Source of the DNA: Terriglobia bacterium
GTDB taxonomy: Bacteria; Acidobacteriota; Terriglobia; Bryobacterales; UBA6623
Length of the DNA stretch: 45,532 nucleotides
Direction: 5' to 3'
Assembly (NCBI GenBank): GCA_009838515.1
Contig: VXRL01000009.1
Span: 1-45,532 of the forward strand
Positions 7,765-17,093 of this stretch are shown here, piece after piece; within the stretch, counting starts at the first letter, position 1; each line of letters begins with the position of its first letter. Below the pieces are notes generated by a model. It was given only the letters and a program-made list of their open reading frames with translations, made no database searches and had not been told where the DNA came from. Made by a program: the position numbers and the translations under genes.

Positions 7765-8022
7765 ATGCCGGTTGTCAGCAGATTCCTCGGAATCGTAATC
7801 GCGATGTACTGGGATGATCACGTTCCCACCTGCTTCCACGCGAAGTACGGGGAGTACGAAATAATCGTTCAAATCGCCACGGGGGCGGTGGAGGGTCGGT
7901 TCCCGAAGCGGGCCCTGCGGCATGTGATGGATTGGCACGAGTTGCACCAGGACGAGCTTCTGGCCAACTGGGAACGGTGTCGCCGGAAGGAAGCGCCGAT
8001 TCCCATCGAACTGCTGGAGTGA
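7765..8022 (+). CDS. DUF4160-family small protein, first gene of a toxin-antitoxin-like pair
   Basis: This 85-residue protein begins MPVVSRFLGIVIAMYWDDHV and contains a small beta-rich segment, PTCFHAKYGEYEIIVQI, followed by HVMDWHELHQDELLANWERC. The pattern P-x(2)-S-x-F-x-G-I-x-I-x-M-(Y/F), (H/P)xPHFHAxYG(E/D)xxAxI and a terminal W-x(5)-N-W is that of DUF4160. Family members nearly always precede a DUF2442 gene, as here, with four bases between. The pair is proposed to be toxin-antitoxin-like, but its biochemistry is not established. The ATG at 7765 matches the family N-terminus. The longer open frame before it is a shadow of the relic. Confidence 0.85.
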   Translation: MPVVSRFLGIVIAMYWDDHVPTCFHAKYGEYEIIVQIATGAVEGRFPKRALRHVMDWHELHQDELLANWERCRRKEAPIPIELLE

Positions 8023-8026
8023 CTCG

Positions 8027-8311
8027 ATGTTCCTTCACGTGACGAGCGCAAGAGCGCTTGATGGCTTCAAGGTGGAAGTGTGCTTCGACGACGGTCGCCA
8101 AGGCATCGCAGACCTGCTGGAGGCGCTCCACGGGCCGATGTTTGAGCCGCTGAAGGATCCGGACGTGTTCAGAGCCTTGCGGGTCGACGAGGACCTTCGG
8201 ACGATCGTATGGCCCAACGGAGCGGATCTGGCGCCGGAGTACATCTACTACCGAGCGTTCCAGGATGATCCCGGACTTCAGGCCACCTTCCGCAAGTGGG
8301 GCTACCGTTGA
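8027..8311 (+). CDS. DUF2442-family small protein, second gene of the pair
   Basis: This 94-residue protein contains VTSARALDGFKVEVCFDDG, then DLLEALHGPMFEPLKDPDVF, then the acidic TIVWPNGADLAPEYIYYRA. The sequence (V/I)xxxxxxxGxxLxVxFxDG ... PLxDxxxFxxVxVDxExxTIxWPNGADLxPExLY is the DUF2442 signature, complete here. It follows the DUF4160 gene by four bases and is surely co-transcribed. It ends with LQATFRKWGYR. By analogy with other two-gene modules it may form a complex with its partner. Which one would be toxic is not evident. Confidence 0.88.
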   Translation: MFLHVTSARALDGFKVEVCFDDGRQGIADLLEALHGPMFEPLKDPDVFRALRVDEDLRTIVWPNGADLAPEYIYYRAFQDDPGLQATFRKWGYR

Positions 8312-8690
8312 TCGGACCGGCGGCGCGGCAGCGACTGCCCTGACGGGGCGGCCCGCCCCTCTTGGACGGCCGGGCCGCCCCCTCCTTCGCGGTAGGCTGT
8401 TCCCGTCCGCGTCGAGGTCGACTGCGTGGCCACGATGGGGGGCCCAGCCCCGATTGCCGCGTCTGCGCGAACGCCTTCTCGTGACCGGCCGGATGCTGCT
8501 GGCCAAGCGTGAGGAAGCTCTGGTGCTGGTCGCACCGGAACAAGGACGGCCGCCTCTCTCGCGCCAGCCGGCACGCCATCTCGGCCGGCCTCCGGAGCAA
8601 GGTCTGGAAGCCACTTGACGAGCTCTTACACGCCGGGGCGTGAACACCATCGGGCCAACTGCCGGACGGCGTCGCGGACCAGCGCCAGCG
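8312..8690. other. 379-base gap with no supportable gene
   Basis: The gap separates the rightward DUF2442 gene from the leftward dehydrogenase, so both genes end here. One rightward frame (about 8500-8643) reads WSHRNKDGRLSRASRHA then KVWKPLDELLHAGA. It has no start codon and matches nothing I know. No terminator-like hairpin with a T-run was seen. Confidence 0.5.
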
Positions 8691-10289
8691 CTAAGGCAGT
8701 GCGAACACGAACAACCCGCCCCCGGAGGCGACCACAACCAACTGGCGGCCGTTGATCTCGTACGTCATCGGGCTGGCAAGGATTGACGCTCCGAGGTTGA
8801 TTCGCCACAGTTCCTCGCCCGATTCGGAGTCAAGCGCCTTGAAGAATCCACCTGAGCCTCCGGCAAACACCAAGCCGCCGGCGGTGGAGAGCAATCCTGC
8901 CCACACTGGCCGGAAAAGGTTGTGCTCCCAAACCTTCTCGGCAGTTACCGGATGAAAGGCCCGGACAGCGCCGTACCACTTGTCCATGGTCGCCTCGTTG
9001 ACGAACAAGCTGCCCCAGTAGCGAGTGCCGGGCCGGTATTCCGTCTCGCCCTTGTAGTACGTGCTGCTGCCCTCGCGACAAGAGACGTACAGCAGGCCCG
9101 TGTCTGGGCTGTAGGCAGGAGACATCCAATTCGTGCCACCGGCCACCGCTGGGAACACCTCGATACCCTCGGCGCTCGGCTCCATGCCCGGCCGCCGAAT
9201 CGGACGGCCTTCTTCAGAAATCCCAACCGCCCAGGTCTGCTTGACAAACTGCGTCGCCTTGAGAAACTCGCCGGTTTCGCGATCCAGCATGTAGATGAAG
9301 CCGTTCCGGTTGGCGGTGACCAACAGCTTGCGCTCCACTCCCCGGTACTCCCGGTCGATCAGCACCATGACTTGCGTGGCGTCCCAGTCATGGACGTCAT
9401 GAGGGGTGAACTGGAAGTGCCACTTGCGCTTGCCGGTGTCCGCGTCCAAGGCAACCACCGAATCCGAGAACAGGTTGTCCCCCAGGCGCACATCGCCGTT
9501 CCAATCCGGCCCCGGATTGCCCACGCCCCAGTAGACGAGATTCAATTCGGGGTCGTAGCTGGGGGTGATCCAGATCGAGGCCCCGCCGGTCTTCCACGAG
9601 TCTCCGGACCAAGTGTCGTTGCCGAACTCGCCTGGGCCTGGGATCGTGTAGAAGCGCCAGCGGCGCTCTCCGGTCTCTACATCGAAGGCGTCGATAAACC
9701 CACGGATGCCGTACTCGCCTCCGGCCGTGCCGACCATGACCATGTCCTTGACCACCAAGGGCGCGAGTGTGCCCGAATAGCCGAGCGAGTAATCGATCAG
9801 TTTCGTCTCCCACAGCAGGCGCCCGGTCTTGCGGTCCAGCGCGATCGTGTAGGCATCCAGGGTCGCCATGAACAGCCGGTCGCCCAGGATTGCCAGACCG
9901 CGGTTGACGAGCCCGCAGCATGCGATCAGCTTGGCAGGCATGCGCCTGGAATACCGCCACAGGCGGGCTCCGGTCTCCGCGTCGAGCGCGTAGACATCGC
10001 CTGGCGGAACAGTGATGTACATGATCCCGTCATGGACGAGCGGCGTGACTTCGAACTTCTCCTCGATCCGCTCCTGGAAGGCCCACTGCAGCCTCAGGGA
10101 CTCGACATTCGAGCGGTTCACCTCGTCCAGCAGGCTGTGCCGGTGCCCAGCGTAACCCCCGTGATAGTTCAGCCAGTCGGATGCGACGTCCGGGTCGTCC
10201 AGCAGGTCCTGATAGGTCACCTCTCCCGCTGCGCCCGCGGCGCAGAGCAGCGCTGACAGGAGCATCCGTCGCAATAGCAGGACCTTCAC
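8691..10289 (-). CDS. PQQ-dependent quinoprotein dehydrogenase, periplasmic, without heme domain
   Basis: This 532-residue eight-bladed propeller enzyme oxidises an alcohol, sugar or aldehyde in the periplasm and hands electrons to a c-type cytochrome. A signal peptide occupies residues 1-22. The vicinal disulfide pair over the cofactor is C124-C125 in IACCGLVNRG. The Asp-containing active-site loop is DVHDWDATQ near 298-304. Blade motifs of the DAETGxxLW / DxETGExxW type recur. No CxxCH is present. The GTG at 10289 overlaps the stop of the cytochrome gene by four bases (GTGA) and has a strong GGAGG ten bases upstream, so translation is coupled. An internal ATG at 10265 is a weaker start. The substrate cannot be read from sequence. 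The coupled cytochrome is probably its electron acceptor. Confidence 0.9.
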   Translation of the reverse strand: MKVLLLRRMLLSALLCAAGAAGEVTYQDLLDDPDVASDWLNYHGGYAGHRHSLLDEVNRSNVESLRLQWAFQERIEEKFEVTPLVHDGIMYITVPPGDVYALDAETGARLWRYSRRMPAKLIACCGLVNRGLAILGDRLFMATLDAYTIALDRKTGRLLWETKLIDYSLGYSGTLAPLVVKDMVMVGTAGGEYGIRGFIDAFDVETGERRWRFYTIPGPGEFGNDTWSGDSWKTGGASIWITPSYDPELNLVYWGVGNPGPDWNGDVRLGDNLFSDSVVALDADTGKRKWHFQFTPHDVHDWDATQVMVLIDREYRGVERKLLVTANRNGFIYMLDRETGEFLKATQFVKQTWAVGISEEGRPIRRPGMEPSAEGIEVFPAVAGGTNWMSPAYSPDTGLLYVSCREGSSTYYKGETEYRPGTRYWGSLFVNEATMDKWYGAVRAFHPVTAEKVWEHNLFRPVWAGLLSTAGGLVFAGGSGGFFKALDSESGEELWRINLGASILASPMTYEINGRQLVVVASGGGLFVFALP

Positions 10290-11077
10290 TGTGCGACCTC
10301 CTCGGCCGGCCCGTGCAGCGAGCACAGGTATGCGATCAGGTTTTCGAGATCTGCTGTGCTCAGCAAGTCCCCATAGGCAGGCATCAGCGATTCCTCCGGC
10401 AGATCGAGCGATTGAAGCTCCGCTTTGCGGAATGACCGGATATTCTCGGAACGATCCATGACGAAGATGTTGTAGCTGTTCTCGTTCATCACGACTCCCT
10501 CGACGCGCTCGCCTTCCGCTGTGACAAGTCTCACAGTCTCGTAACGGCCGGTCACTTCGCGCGAGGGCTCCAGCAGGGCATCGCGCAGCTGCTGGTCTGT
10601 GTACTGCACGCCCGCGAACGACATGTCCGGGCCAAGCCGGCCGCCGCGTGGCCCGACGGTGTGGCAGGCTAGGCACGAACCCTGCGAGTCGAAGACGCGC
10701 TTTCCTGCCGCCACGTCGCCGCTTGCGTTACAGACCTCGCTGGCCTTTTCCGCGAACGTTCGGACGAACAGGAGGATTCTCCAGATGTCGTCCTCTTCAA
10801 GCCACAGTCCGGGCATGTCGGTGCCGGGGACTCCGGCTTCGATGAGGTCGAAGAGAGCGGCATCGGAATTGCCGTGCCGGTAGCTGCGACGCGCCAAGCG
10901 GGCGCCGCGTCCAGTCTTGCCCTCCATGCCGTGGCAGACCCCGCAGTTGATGCGATACAGTCGCCGGCCCTCTTCGAAGTCTTCCGGCGAACTCATCGGG
11001 TTGGTCTCGTGAGTCCGCGCAGCGCTGAGGAGGGCCGGGATCACCGCGAGCAGGGCGATGGATGTCAGCAGCCGCAT
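10286..11077 (-). CDS. Di-heme c-type cytochrome, periplasmic
   Basis: This 263-residue protein has a signal peptide ending near residue 20. Two heme-attachment sites are CGVCH (45-49) and CLACH (135-139). TDMPG, with a likely axial Met88, follows the first heme. After the second heme, PSREVTGRYETVRLVTAEGE and VEGVVMNENSYNIFVMD resemble the C-terminal heme module first named in Planctomycetes and Verrucomicrobia (PVC-type CxxCH domain). It lies upstream of, and overlaps by four bases, the quinoprotein gene, and it is the evident electron acceptor of that enzyme. A promoter should lie within 11078-11200. The ATG at 11077 gives a proper signal sequence. Confidence 0.9.
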   Translation of the reverse strand: MRLLTSIALLAVIPALLSAARTHETNPMSSPEDFEEGRRLYRINCGVCHGMEGKTGRGARLARRSYRHGNSDAALFDLIEAGVPGTDMPGLWLEEDDIWRILLFVRTFAEKASEVCNASGDVAAGKRVFDSQGSCLACHTVGPRGGRLGPDMSFAGVQYTDQQLRDALLEPSREVTGRYETVRLVTAEGERVEGVVMNENSYNIFVMDRSENIRSFRKAELQSLDLPEESLMPAYGDLLSTADLENLIAYLCSLHGPAEEVAQ

Positions 11078-11358
11078 GGCGAATGACTTTCAAGGCTAGC
11101 AGACTGCGCTAGGCCGAATCCGCGACCCGCATCGCAGCATTGAGCCTGAAAGCCTGCCTGCGCCTGTGCTGGGCGTATTGCCATTCGCAGAGCCGCCCAG
11201 GGCTGTTGGGCCCGCCAAGCCCCAGCCAGCCTGCCTGATCGACGCCTCCCGCCGCCGCGACCCGCTTATGCTCTCCCGCCACACGGGATCGATTGCCGAG
11301 AATCCGGCCGCTCAGTGGCCGATCCTTCAACGAGAAGCAACCGAGCGACGGCGGCCCT

Positions 11359-12300
11359 CTAAGCGAATGCTTCGCGCAGGACTTGGAAGCTCTCCGCTAC
11401 CGCCTGCTCGGCCGGGGCGTTGCCCTCCATTTCAAGCGACACGTAGCCCTTGAAGTTGGCGTCGCGCAGGATCTGGGCGATGCGCGGGTAATCGAGGTCG
11501 AGGGTATACCAGACGCCGCCGCCCGGATAGGTCTTGGCCTGCACGATGTTGGCGTGCGGGGCGAGCTGTTCCATTTGAGGGTACGGATCTCCGACATAGT
11601 TACCCGTATCCATGTTGATGCCTAGCCACGGATCGCCCACCTCTTGGTGGATGCGCAGCAGGACGTCGACCTTGGTGGACAGTCCCCAGTGGTTCTCCAA
11701 CGCCATCACGACCCCGGCCTGTGCGGCGTGCGGCACGCATTCGCGGATCGAGTCCACGCACCAGCCGATCGCGTCCTCGTCGGTGTGCCCCTCGAGGGCT
11801 GGTTCGTTCCCATCGGCTGCCATGAGGTCGTCAAAAGACCTGATCGTGCCCCAGCGCCCAGTGTTGAGCCGGATTGCCGGGATGCCCATTTGGTGGGCTA
11901 GATCGATGCAGTGCTTCGTGTGGGAGATGGCTTCCTGCCGCTTGTCCGCGCTGGGGTCGACGAAGTCCTGGTGGATCGAGAGCATGATCAGATCCAAGCC
12001 TTCGTCCCAGGCGCGGCGCTTGAGCGCGTTCATGTACTCAGGCGTCTCGTTTTCCATCTGGCGGTGCAAGATCTCGACGCCGTCGAAGCCCAGCGCGGCC
12101 GCATGGTCGATCACGTTCTCGATCGGGTACTTCTCCTCGAGGAAGTGCCAGTACGAGTACGTGGAAACACCCAACCGGATCCTATCGGCGGGGTCGGCTG
12201 GCCCTAGCTCAGCCTCTGAAGATGGCTGGGAGCATGCCGCGCCCAAAGCACCAGCCCCAGCTGCGGCCAGCAGCTGGCGCCGAGAGGTCTTCTTTTTCAT
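11359..12300 (-). CDS. Sugar phosphate isomerase/epimerase-fold Tat lipoprotein
   Basis: This 313-residue TIM-barrel protein of the xylose-isomerase-like AP-endonuclease-2 family opens with a twin-arginine signal (TSRRQLL, residues 5-11) followed by a lipobox ending at Cys23 (LGAACS). Motifs of the fold are [47 protein letters not shown] and YVSLEMEGN. Their His/Glu/Asp residues are positioned as in metal-binding members. The ATG at 12300 is chosen because it starts the signal sequence, although the frame stays open further upstream as a shadow of the next gene. It sits between the cytochrome and formaldehyde dehydrogenase genes on the same strand. The substrate is unknown, and exported members are typical of glycan-degrading bacteria. 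Confidence 0.88.
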   Translation of the reverse strand: MKKKTSRRQLLAAAGAGALGAACSQPSSEAELGPADPADRIRLGVSTYSYWHFLEEKYPIENVIDHAAALGFDGVEILHRQMENETPEYMNALKRRAWDEGLDLIMLSIHQDFVDPSADKRQEAISHTKHCIDLAHQMGIPAIRLNTGRWGTIRSFDDLMAADGNEPALEGHTDEDAIGWCVDSIRECVPHAAQAGVVMALENHWGLSTKVDVLLRIHQEVGDPWLGINMDTGNYVGDPYPQMEQLAPHANIVQAKTYPGGGVWYTLDLDYPRIAQILRDANFKGYVSLEMEGNAPAEQAVAESFQVLREAFA

Positions 12301-12359
12301 GGCACTTATGCTACATCGATTCCCGCCGGGAGTGGGCCCAGAGGGAACCTGATCGTCGA

Positions 12360-13550
12360 TCAAGCCGCGATCTGAGCGTGCGGGTCGATCACGTATTTCC
12401 GGGCTGCGCCCTTGTCGAAGTCCTTGTAGCCTTGCGGAGCATCGTCCAGCGAGATGTACGTGACATTGCACGCCTCGGCGGGAGAGGCCTTGCCGTACAG
12501 GATCGCCTGCATGAGCTGGCGGTGGTACTTCATCACCGGGCACTGGCCGGTCATGAAGTGGTGGGACTTGGCCCACCCCAGGCCTATGCGAATGCCCAAG
12601 TTGCCAATCTTGGCGTTGTCGTCGACACCGCCCGGATCGCCTGTCACGTAGAGGCCGGGAATGCCGATGCCGCCGCCTGCACGGGTGACTTCCATCAGCG
12701 CGTTGAGCACGGTGGCGGGCCGCTCGACAACCGCGTCGCGGCCGTGGCCGCGGGCCTCGAATCCCACGCAGTCCACGCCGCAATCGACTTCCGGCTCACC
12801 CACGATCTGCTCGATCTGTTCCCCTAGCGAGGCGTCCTTGGTCAGATCCACAGTCTCACAGCCAAAGCTTTCCGCTTGGGCGAGCCGCTCGGGGATCATG
12901 TCGCCAACGATGACGCAGGCCGCTCCGAGCAGCTGGCAGCCGTGCGCGCTCGCGAGACCGACCGGGCCCCCGCCCGCGACATAGACGATCGAACCGGGTC
13001 CGACTCCCGCAGTCACCGCTCCGTGGTAGCCGGTCGGGAAGATGTCGGAAAGCAACGTCAGGTCGCCGATCTTTTCCATGGCTTGGTCCCGGTCGGGGAA
13101 CTTGAGCAGGTTGAAGTCGGCGTAGGGGACCATGACATACTCGGCCTGGCCGCCTACCCAGCCGCCCATATCTACATAGCCGTATGCGGCGCCGGGCCTG
13201 GCCGGGTTGACGTTGAGGCAGATGCCGGTTAGCCCGCCCTTGCAATTGCGGCAGCGTCCGCATGCGATGTTGAACGGTACCGAGACGATGTCGCCGACGG
13301 AGATGAACTCTACGTCGCGGCCGGCCTCTATCACCTCGCCGGTGATCTCGTGACCCAGGATGAGTCCTTCGGGTGCGGTGGTCCGGCCGCGGACCATGTG
13401 TTGGTCGCTCCCGCAGATGTTGGTAGAGACGATCCTTAGGATCACGCCGTGATCGCACTTGCGATCCCCGAGCGCCAGCTTGGGGAAGTCAATCGATTGA
13501 ATTTCGACGACCCCGGGACGAATGTATGCGACGCCTCGATTTTCTGCCAT
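12360..13550 (-). CDS. fdhA: Glutathione-independent zinc formaldehyde dehydrogenase
   Basis: This 396-residue enzyme is close to the 399 of Pseudomonas putida FdhA, which oxidises formaldehyde to formate with NAD and also dismutates aldehydes. Catalytic zinc ligands are C46 (NICGSDQH) and H67 (GHEITGE). The structural zinc set is C97, C100, C103 and C111 in [15 protein letters not shown]. The FdhA-type insertion [20 protein letters not shown] separates it from ordinary alcohol dehydrogenases. The Rossmann motif is VAGGGPVG. A perfect AGGAGG lies seven bases before the ATG at 13550. The gap to the isomerase gene is 59 bases. A sarcosine-oxidase-like enzyme at 36117-37262 would release formaldehyde, giving a plausible substrate source within the same genome region. 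Confidence 0.93.
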   Translation of the reverse strand: MAENRGVAYIRPGVVEIQSIDFPKLALGDRKCDHGVILRIVSTNICGSDQHMVRGRTTAPEGLILGHEITGEVIEAGRDVEFISVGDIVSVPFNIACGRCRNCKGGLTGICLNVNPARPGAAYGYVDMGGWVGGQAEYVMVPYADFNLLKFPDRDQAMEKIGDLTLLSDIFPTGYHGAVTAGVGPGSIVYVAGGGPVGLASAHGCQLLGAACVIVGDMIPERLAQAESFGCETVDLTKDASLGEQIEQIVGEPEVDCGVDCVGFEARGHGRDAVVERPATVLNALMEVTRAGGGIGIPGLYVTGDPGGVDDNAKIGNLGIRIGLGWAKSHHFMTGQCPVMKYHRQLMQAILYGKASPAEACNVTYISLDDAPQGYKDFDKGAARKYVIDPHAQIAA

Positions 13551-14214
13551 GTGATTCCTCCTATGCCCGCTCTGACGCCAGCGCTGGACAGTGTGCGGTG
13601 GCTCGGGCTCAAATGCGCCCAATAGGATACACGCCTCGGATTTGGGCTGCAACTAGTACGCTCTCGACCGTAACCGGCACGTATCGGTCTGCAGAAGGTA
13701 ACGGGCTGGCGATCGGCGGGTGGACGGCCGAGCGCTTCAGGGCGGGAGGACTCGGACTGCCAGGAGATCCTGATGGGTGCAATGCCGAATAGTTACATGG
13801 CGCGTGACAGCGCGTTCTCGCCAGACGGGCCCTGCACCCGCAGCAGCGCGCACGTCCGGTGTACTTCAAGCCGCTCTGAGCCGCGGGGGCTGGCATCGCT
13901 CGGCGCCACGAACGTCGATGCGGGGCGGCCCGTCACGCGCCCCGAGCGATCACTCGCAGCTTGACGGTCAGCCATCCTCCGCCAATGCCCGCTATACGGC
14001 TTCGTTCGATGTGGGCGATCACATGGGAGTCAAGCTCGGATCGGGTTGTCCCGGGGCTGGAGAAGGACCCTGCTCGGCCGACCGCGTCGAACGGCTGATT
14101 GCGCCCCAGACGCTCGGAATAGGTCGAGCAGTTCGCTCGCACCGGCGTGGGGCCCGCTTCAAGCGGCGGATGCCGACAACGCCGTCGGCATCCGAGCGCC
14201 CCGGGGTCGGGGGA
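13551..14214. other. 664-base intergenic region between the TonB receptor and fdhA
   Basis: It contains a strong hairpin next to the receptor stop (listed separately) and must hold the fdhA promoter near 13560-13700. Short frames exist, for example a leftward 69-codon frame at 14142-13933. None has a convincing start site, family similarity or codon pattern. I see no RNA gene in it. Confidence 0.5.
14167..14194 (-). terminator. Long perfect hairpin after the TonB receptor gene
   Basis: Arms CGGATGCCGAC (14167-14177) and GTCGGCATCCG (14184-14194) pair over eleven bases around a six-base loop, 20 bases past the receptor stop. The T-run of a classical intrinsic terminator is missing. It is probably a terminator or 3'-end stabiliser of the receptor mRNA. 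Confidence 0.6.
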
Positions 14215-16677
14215 TTAGAAGAACCGCACCGTATAGGTGAATCGCACGCCTCGACCAATCTCGGGGGCTAGGTCCTTGATGAAGGACGAATGGTTCCTGT
14301 AGAGTTGGTCGCCGACATTGAACACCTCGGCCGCAAACTGGTGCGCCAGGTCCTGACGGGCGATCGTGTAGGCAGCCTTCAGGTTCACGACCGTGTACCC
14401 GGGTGTCGAGGTTTCGCCAGTGAACGTGCGGCTCTGTTCGCTTGCCATCACGAATTCCGGGGAGAGGCGGAATCCGCCCGTGCGGAGGTCGAAGCCTATG
14501 CGCCCGCGCAAGGGCGGGATCCGAGGCAGGTACGTGTTGGTTTCGGTGTCCTTCGCATCGACATAGTCCATCCCCAGATTGAGCCTGAGAGCGTCGTGGA
14601 GAGCGATCCCGAGGTTCGCTTCAGCGCCAGTGAAACGCGCGTTGCGCTGCGTGAACTCGATCTCTAGGAACTCGTCAACTAGCTCGCCGGTGGTAAACGG
14701 GAAGATGAAGTTGCTGAAATCGTAGTAGAACAAGTTGAACTCGGCGCGAACGCGGCCCTCTTGATGTCGCAGCGAGACATCGATTCCGTTTCCGATCTCG
14801 GCATCCAAGCTGGGGTCGCCGACCTCAAACGCTCGGTTCCCGGGGTGTGGCCCGAAATTGTAGAGCTCTTCTAGCGACGGTGCGCGGAAGCTCCTGGAGA
14901 AGTTAGCTATGAATGCTCCTCCGCGCCAGGTATCTGCATGGATGCCCACGGCGGCAGAGGCTCCGGTGAAGGCTCGATCAACGGCGTCGGGAGGGCCATG
15001 CTCTTCGTGCTCATGGTCATGGTCGTCGTCGTGGTCCTCTCCCTCCTCTTCGTGGTCTTCATCGTCGTCGTGGTGATCTTCCTCTTCTTCGTGTTCGTCG
15101 TGGTGCCCTTCGCGTTCCGAGTAAGCGGGGTTATAGCGTTGCGTCTCGACGCGCCCTCCGAACTGAATCTTGAATCGTTCGAAGTCGAGTTCTTCCAGGG
15201 CGAAGAATGCCAGCCCTTTCTGGTCAATCGGAGGGGAGAGCGACTCTTCGCCAGTCACTTCGTACGCGCGGTCTACCCCCCATATGCCAAACCGCCCTGA
15301 AAGAGCTCCTACCTTGGCTTGTTCGAACACGCCGCGATACGTGAGTCGATCGTTGTTGAAAGTAGTGCCAATGACCGAGTCGCCATCGTGGAAGTGCTCG
15401 ATCTCGTCATGTCGCCAGTCGGTGAGGGCCAGCTTCAGCGAGAAGCTCTCCACGGGTCCCGCGAGATTCCGCAGGCCCCAGTTCAGGCGGTAGCTTGTCC
15501 GGCGGCTTTGGAGGGAGACTCGCTCGAGTTCCTCCTCTTCATCGTGATGCTCCTCCTCGTCGTGGTCCTCGTCCTCGTCCTCTTCGTGCTCACCCTCTTC
15601 GTGGTCGTGATCCTCTTCGTCGTCGTGCTCATCCTCGTGATGGTGCGCGTGGAATTCGTGGGCGAAGGGGACTCCGAACTCGCCCCTGTCGACTCTCGCC
15701 TCCGCGGTCAAGTACATCGAGTTTCCATACCAGCCCAGCCCCCCGCCTCCATTCGTCATCTGCGTACCAGAATTGAAGACCTGGCCCCCTTCCGGAACTG
15801 CGTAGTCTCCGGTGCGAATGCCTCCGCCGTGGCCCCAGAGCATCACTCTTCCGACCCCAACCTCGAATCCAGCATTTCCTCCCGCCAGCGCGTTCGCCGT
15901 TCCGGCTGAACCCGACAGGAATCCGCGAAAGCCGTCGTGCGGGTGTGGGTGATGCTCGTGGTGACGGCTGATCGCATTGACCGTCCCTCCCATCGCATTG
16001 CCGCTGTACAGCAGTGCCGCGGGCCCCTTGACGATCTCGAGTCTTGCCAGCTGCCCGACGTTCACGAGTTCCCCATGGTCGCCGGACTGCGACGACAGAG
16101 TTCCGGTGTTGATACCGTCCTCCATGATCAGGACGCGGTCGCCGTCGAATCCCCGTATGATTGGCCGCGAACTGCCAGGGCCGAAGCTGCGCTTCGCGAT
16201 TCCGGTCCCGACGCGGTGGTCCAGCGCCTCACCGAGTGAAATGGCGGTTCCTTCGGCTAGGTCATAGGCGTTCAGCGACTCGACATCTTGGAAGGACTCG
16301 AACGTCGGCTCGTGCCGCTCCGATGCTGTGACCGTGATTTCGTATCGCTCGGTGGCCAGCGATAGGAGGAAGTCGACCGAGGCCGCGCTGCCAGAACCCA
16401 CCTCCACGGTCTTTGCGGCTTCCGTGAAGATATGGTCCAGGTGGGCAACGACGTGGTATGTCCCCGGCGGCACGTTGTCGAACGTGAATCCGCCATCGTC
16501 GTCGGAGAGAATGCTGCGGCCTAGCTCCACGATAAGCACGTTCGCGCCCTGCAGCGGGCCGCCCGTCTCCTTCATCGAAACGGTTCCGGAAACGGTGCCC
16601 GTCGACTGGGCCAACCCGGGGATCGCAAATATCGCTAGAGCTGAAGCGGCGAGTAGGCGGATGCACAGGGACGACAT
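14215..16677 (-). CDS. TonB-dependent outer-membrane receptor with His/Asp/Glu-rich loops, probable metal uptake
   Basis: This 820-residue receptor has a signal peptide (1-23), a carboxypeptidase-regulatory-like N-terminal domain (about 25-110, with VPPGTYHVVAHLDH), a plug with RPIIRGFDGDRVLIMEDG near 168-185 and VNVGQLARLEIVKGPAALLY, and a barrel ending VRFTYTVRFF with the C-terminal Phe used by the BAM machinery. Three His-rich tracts stand out: RHHEHHPHPHDG near 240, one of about 45 residues near 340-385, and one of about 40 near 521-560. The last two are almost wholly His, Asp and Glu. ZnuD-type zinc receptors carry comparable histidine-rich loops, so uptake of zinc or another divalent metal is the best guess. 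A short inverted repeat at 16727-16740 lies upstream. No Zur box was recognised with confidence. Confidence 0.88.
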   Translation of the reverse strand: MSSLCIRLLAASALAIFAIPGLAQSTGTVSGTVSMKETGGPLQGANVLIVELGRSILSDDDGGFTFDNVPPGTYHVVAHLDHIFTEAAKTVEVGSGSAASVDFLLSLATERYEITVTASERHEPTFESFQDVESLNAYDLAEGTAISLGEALDHRVGTGIAKRSFGPGSSRPIIRGFDGDRVLIMEDGINTGTLSSQSGDHGELVNVGQLARLEIVKGPAALLYSGNAMGGTVNAISRHHEHHPHPHDGFRGFLSGSAGTANALAGGNAGFEVGVGRVMLWGHGGGIRTGDYAVPEGGQVFNSGTQMTNGGGGLGWYGNSMYLTAEARVDRGEFGVPFAHEFHAHHHEDEHDDEEDHDHEEGEHEEDEDEDHDEEEHHDEEEELERVSLQSRRTSYRLNWGLRNLAGPVESFSLKLALTDWRHDEIEHFHDGDSVIGTTFNNDRLTYRGVFEQAKVGALSGRFGIWGVDRAYEVTGEESLSPPIDQKGLAFFALEELDFERFKIQFGGRVETQRYNPAYSEREGHHDEHEEEEDHHDDDEDHEEEGEDHDDDHDHEHEEHGPPDAVDRAFTGASAAVGIHADTWRGGAFIANFSRSFRAPSLEELYNFGPHPGNRAFEVGDPSLDAEIGNGIDVSLRHQEGRVRAEFNLFYYDFSNFIFPFTTGELVDEFLEIEFTQRNARFTGAEANLGIALHDALRLNLGMDYVDAKDTETNTYLPRIPPLRGRIGFDLRTGGFRLSPEFVMASEQSRTFTGETSTPGYTVVNLKAAYTIARQDLAHQFAAEVFNVGDQLYRNHSSFIKDLAPEIGRGVRFTYTVRFF

Positions 16678-16726
16678 AGTGATTCAGTTCCAGCTTAGGC
16701 ACGTCGGGCGGGACATCACGGAGGTT

Positions 16727-16740
16727 TCCCGCAAGCGGGA
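16727..16740. promoter_or_regulatory. Short inverted repeat upstream of the TonB receptor
   Basis: TCCCGC and GCGGGA flank two bases, 50 bases upstream of the receptor ATG. It may be part of an operator or of the 5' leader. In a GC-rich genome a repeat this short could be chance. Confidence 0.25.
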
Positions 16741-16914
16741 CTCAATCCTTTATGAGCGGGACAGGCACCAGTCCGACCACAAGAGAGCGGGCGAGTCTTG
16801 TGGCACGCTGGCCCACTTTCCATGCGATGGCGCCCCGGCTCCAAGGTGCCGGAAGGGCGCTAGGCAGCCTGATCGAAACGCGACGGGGCGACGTCGTGCC
16901 CCCCCCTTTGAGAG

Positions 16915-16990
16915 TGGTGAGCGCGCAGGGACTCGAACCCCGAACCTAGTGATTAAGAGTCACTTGCTCTACCAATTGAGCTACGCGCCC
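16915..16990 (-). tRNA. tRNA-Lys (anticodon CTT) with encoded CCA
   Basis: Read leftward from 16990, the cloverleaf is complete. The acceptor GGGCGCG pairs with CGCGCTC (one G-T pair), followed by discriminator A and an encoded CCA at 16917-16915. The anticodon stem is AGTGA/TCACT with loop CTCTTAA, giving anticodon CTT for lysine AAG codons. The T-loop is TTCGAGT. The length of 76 bases including CCA is standard, and there is no intron. Confidence 0.96.
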
Positions 16991-17093
16991 ATGACCGGGT
17001 CATATCGCGGGCATGTCTCGCCGACACCGATGCCCGCCGCCAGTGCCAAGCATAGCACTTCCCCCCTCGTCCGGCTTGCCGCCACGGCGCGCC

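Noticed and set aside
8922..10256. Rightward 444-codon open frame opposite the first quinoprotein
   Set aside because: Antisense shadow. The leftward gene has the vicinal disulfide, active-site and propeller motifs and a coupled start.
13933..14142. Leftward 69-codon frame between the TonB receptor and fdhA
   Set aside because: No start signal, no recognisable motif and no neighbouring operon support it.
14938..15909. Hydrophobic rightward frames suggesting small membrane proteins
   Set aside because: They are the complement of GAG/GAC/CAC-rich codons for the acidic and His-rich tracts of the TonB receptor, which yields runs of Leu, Val and Phe by chance.
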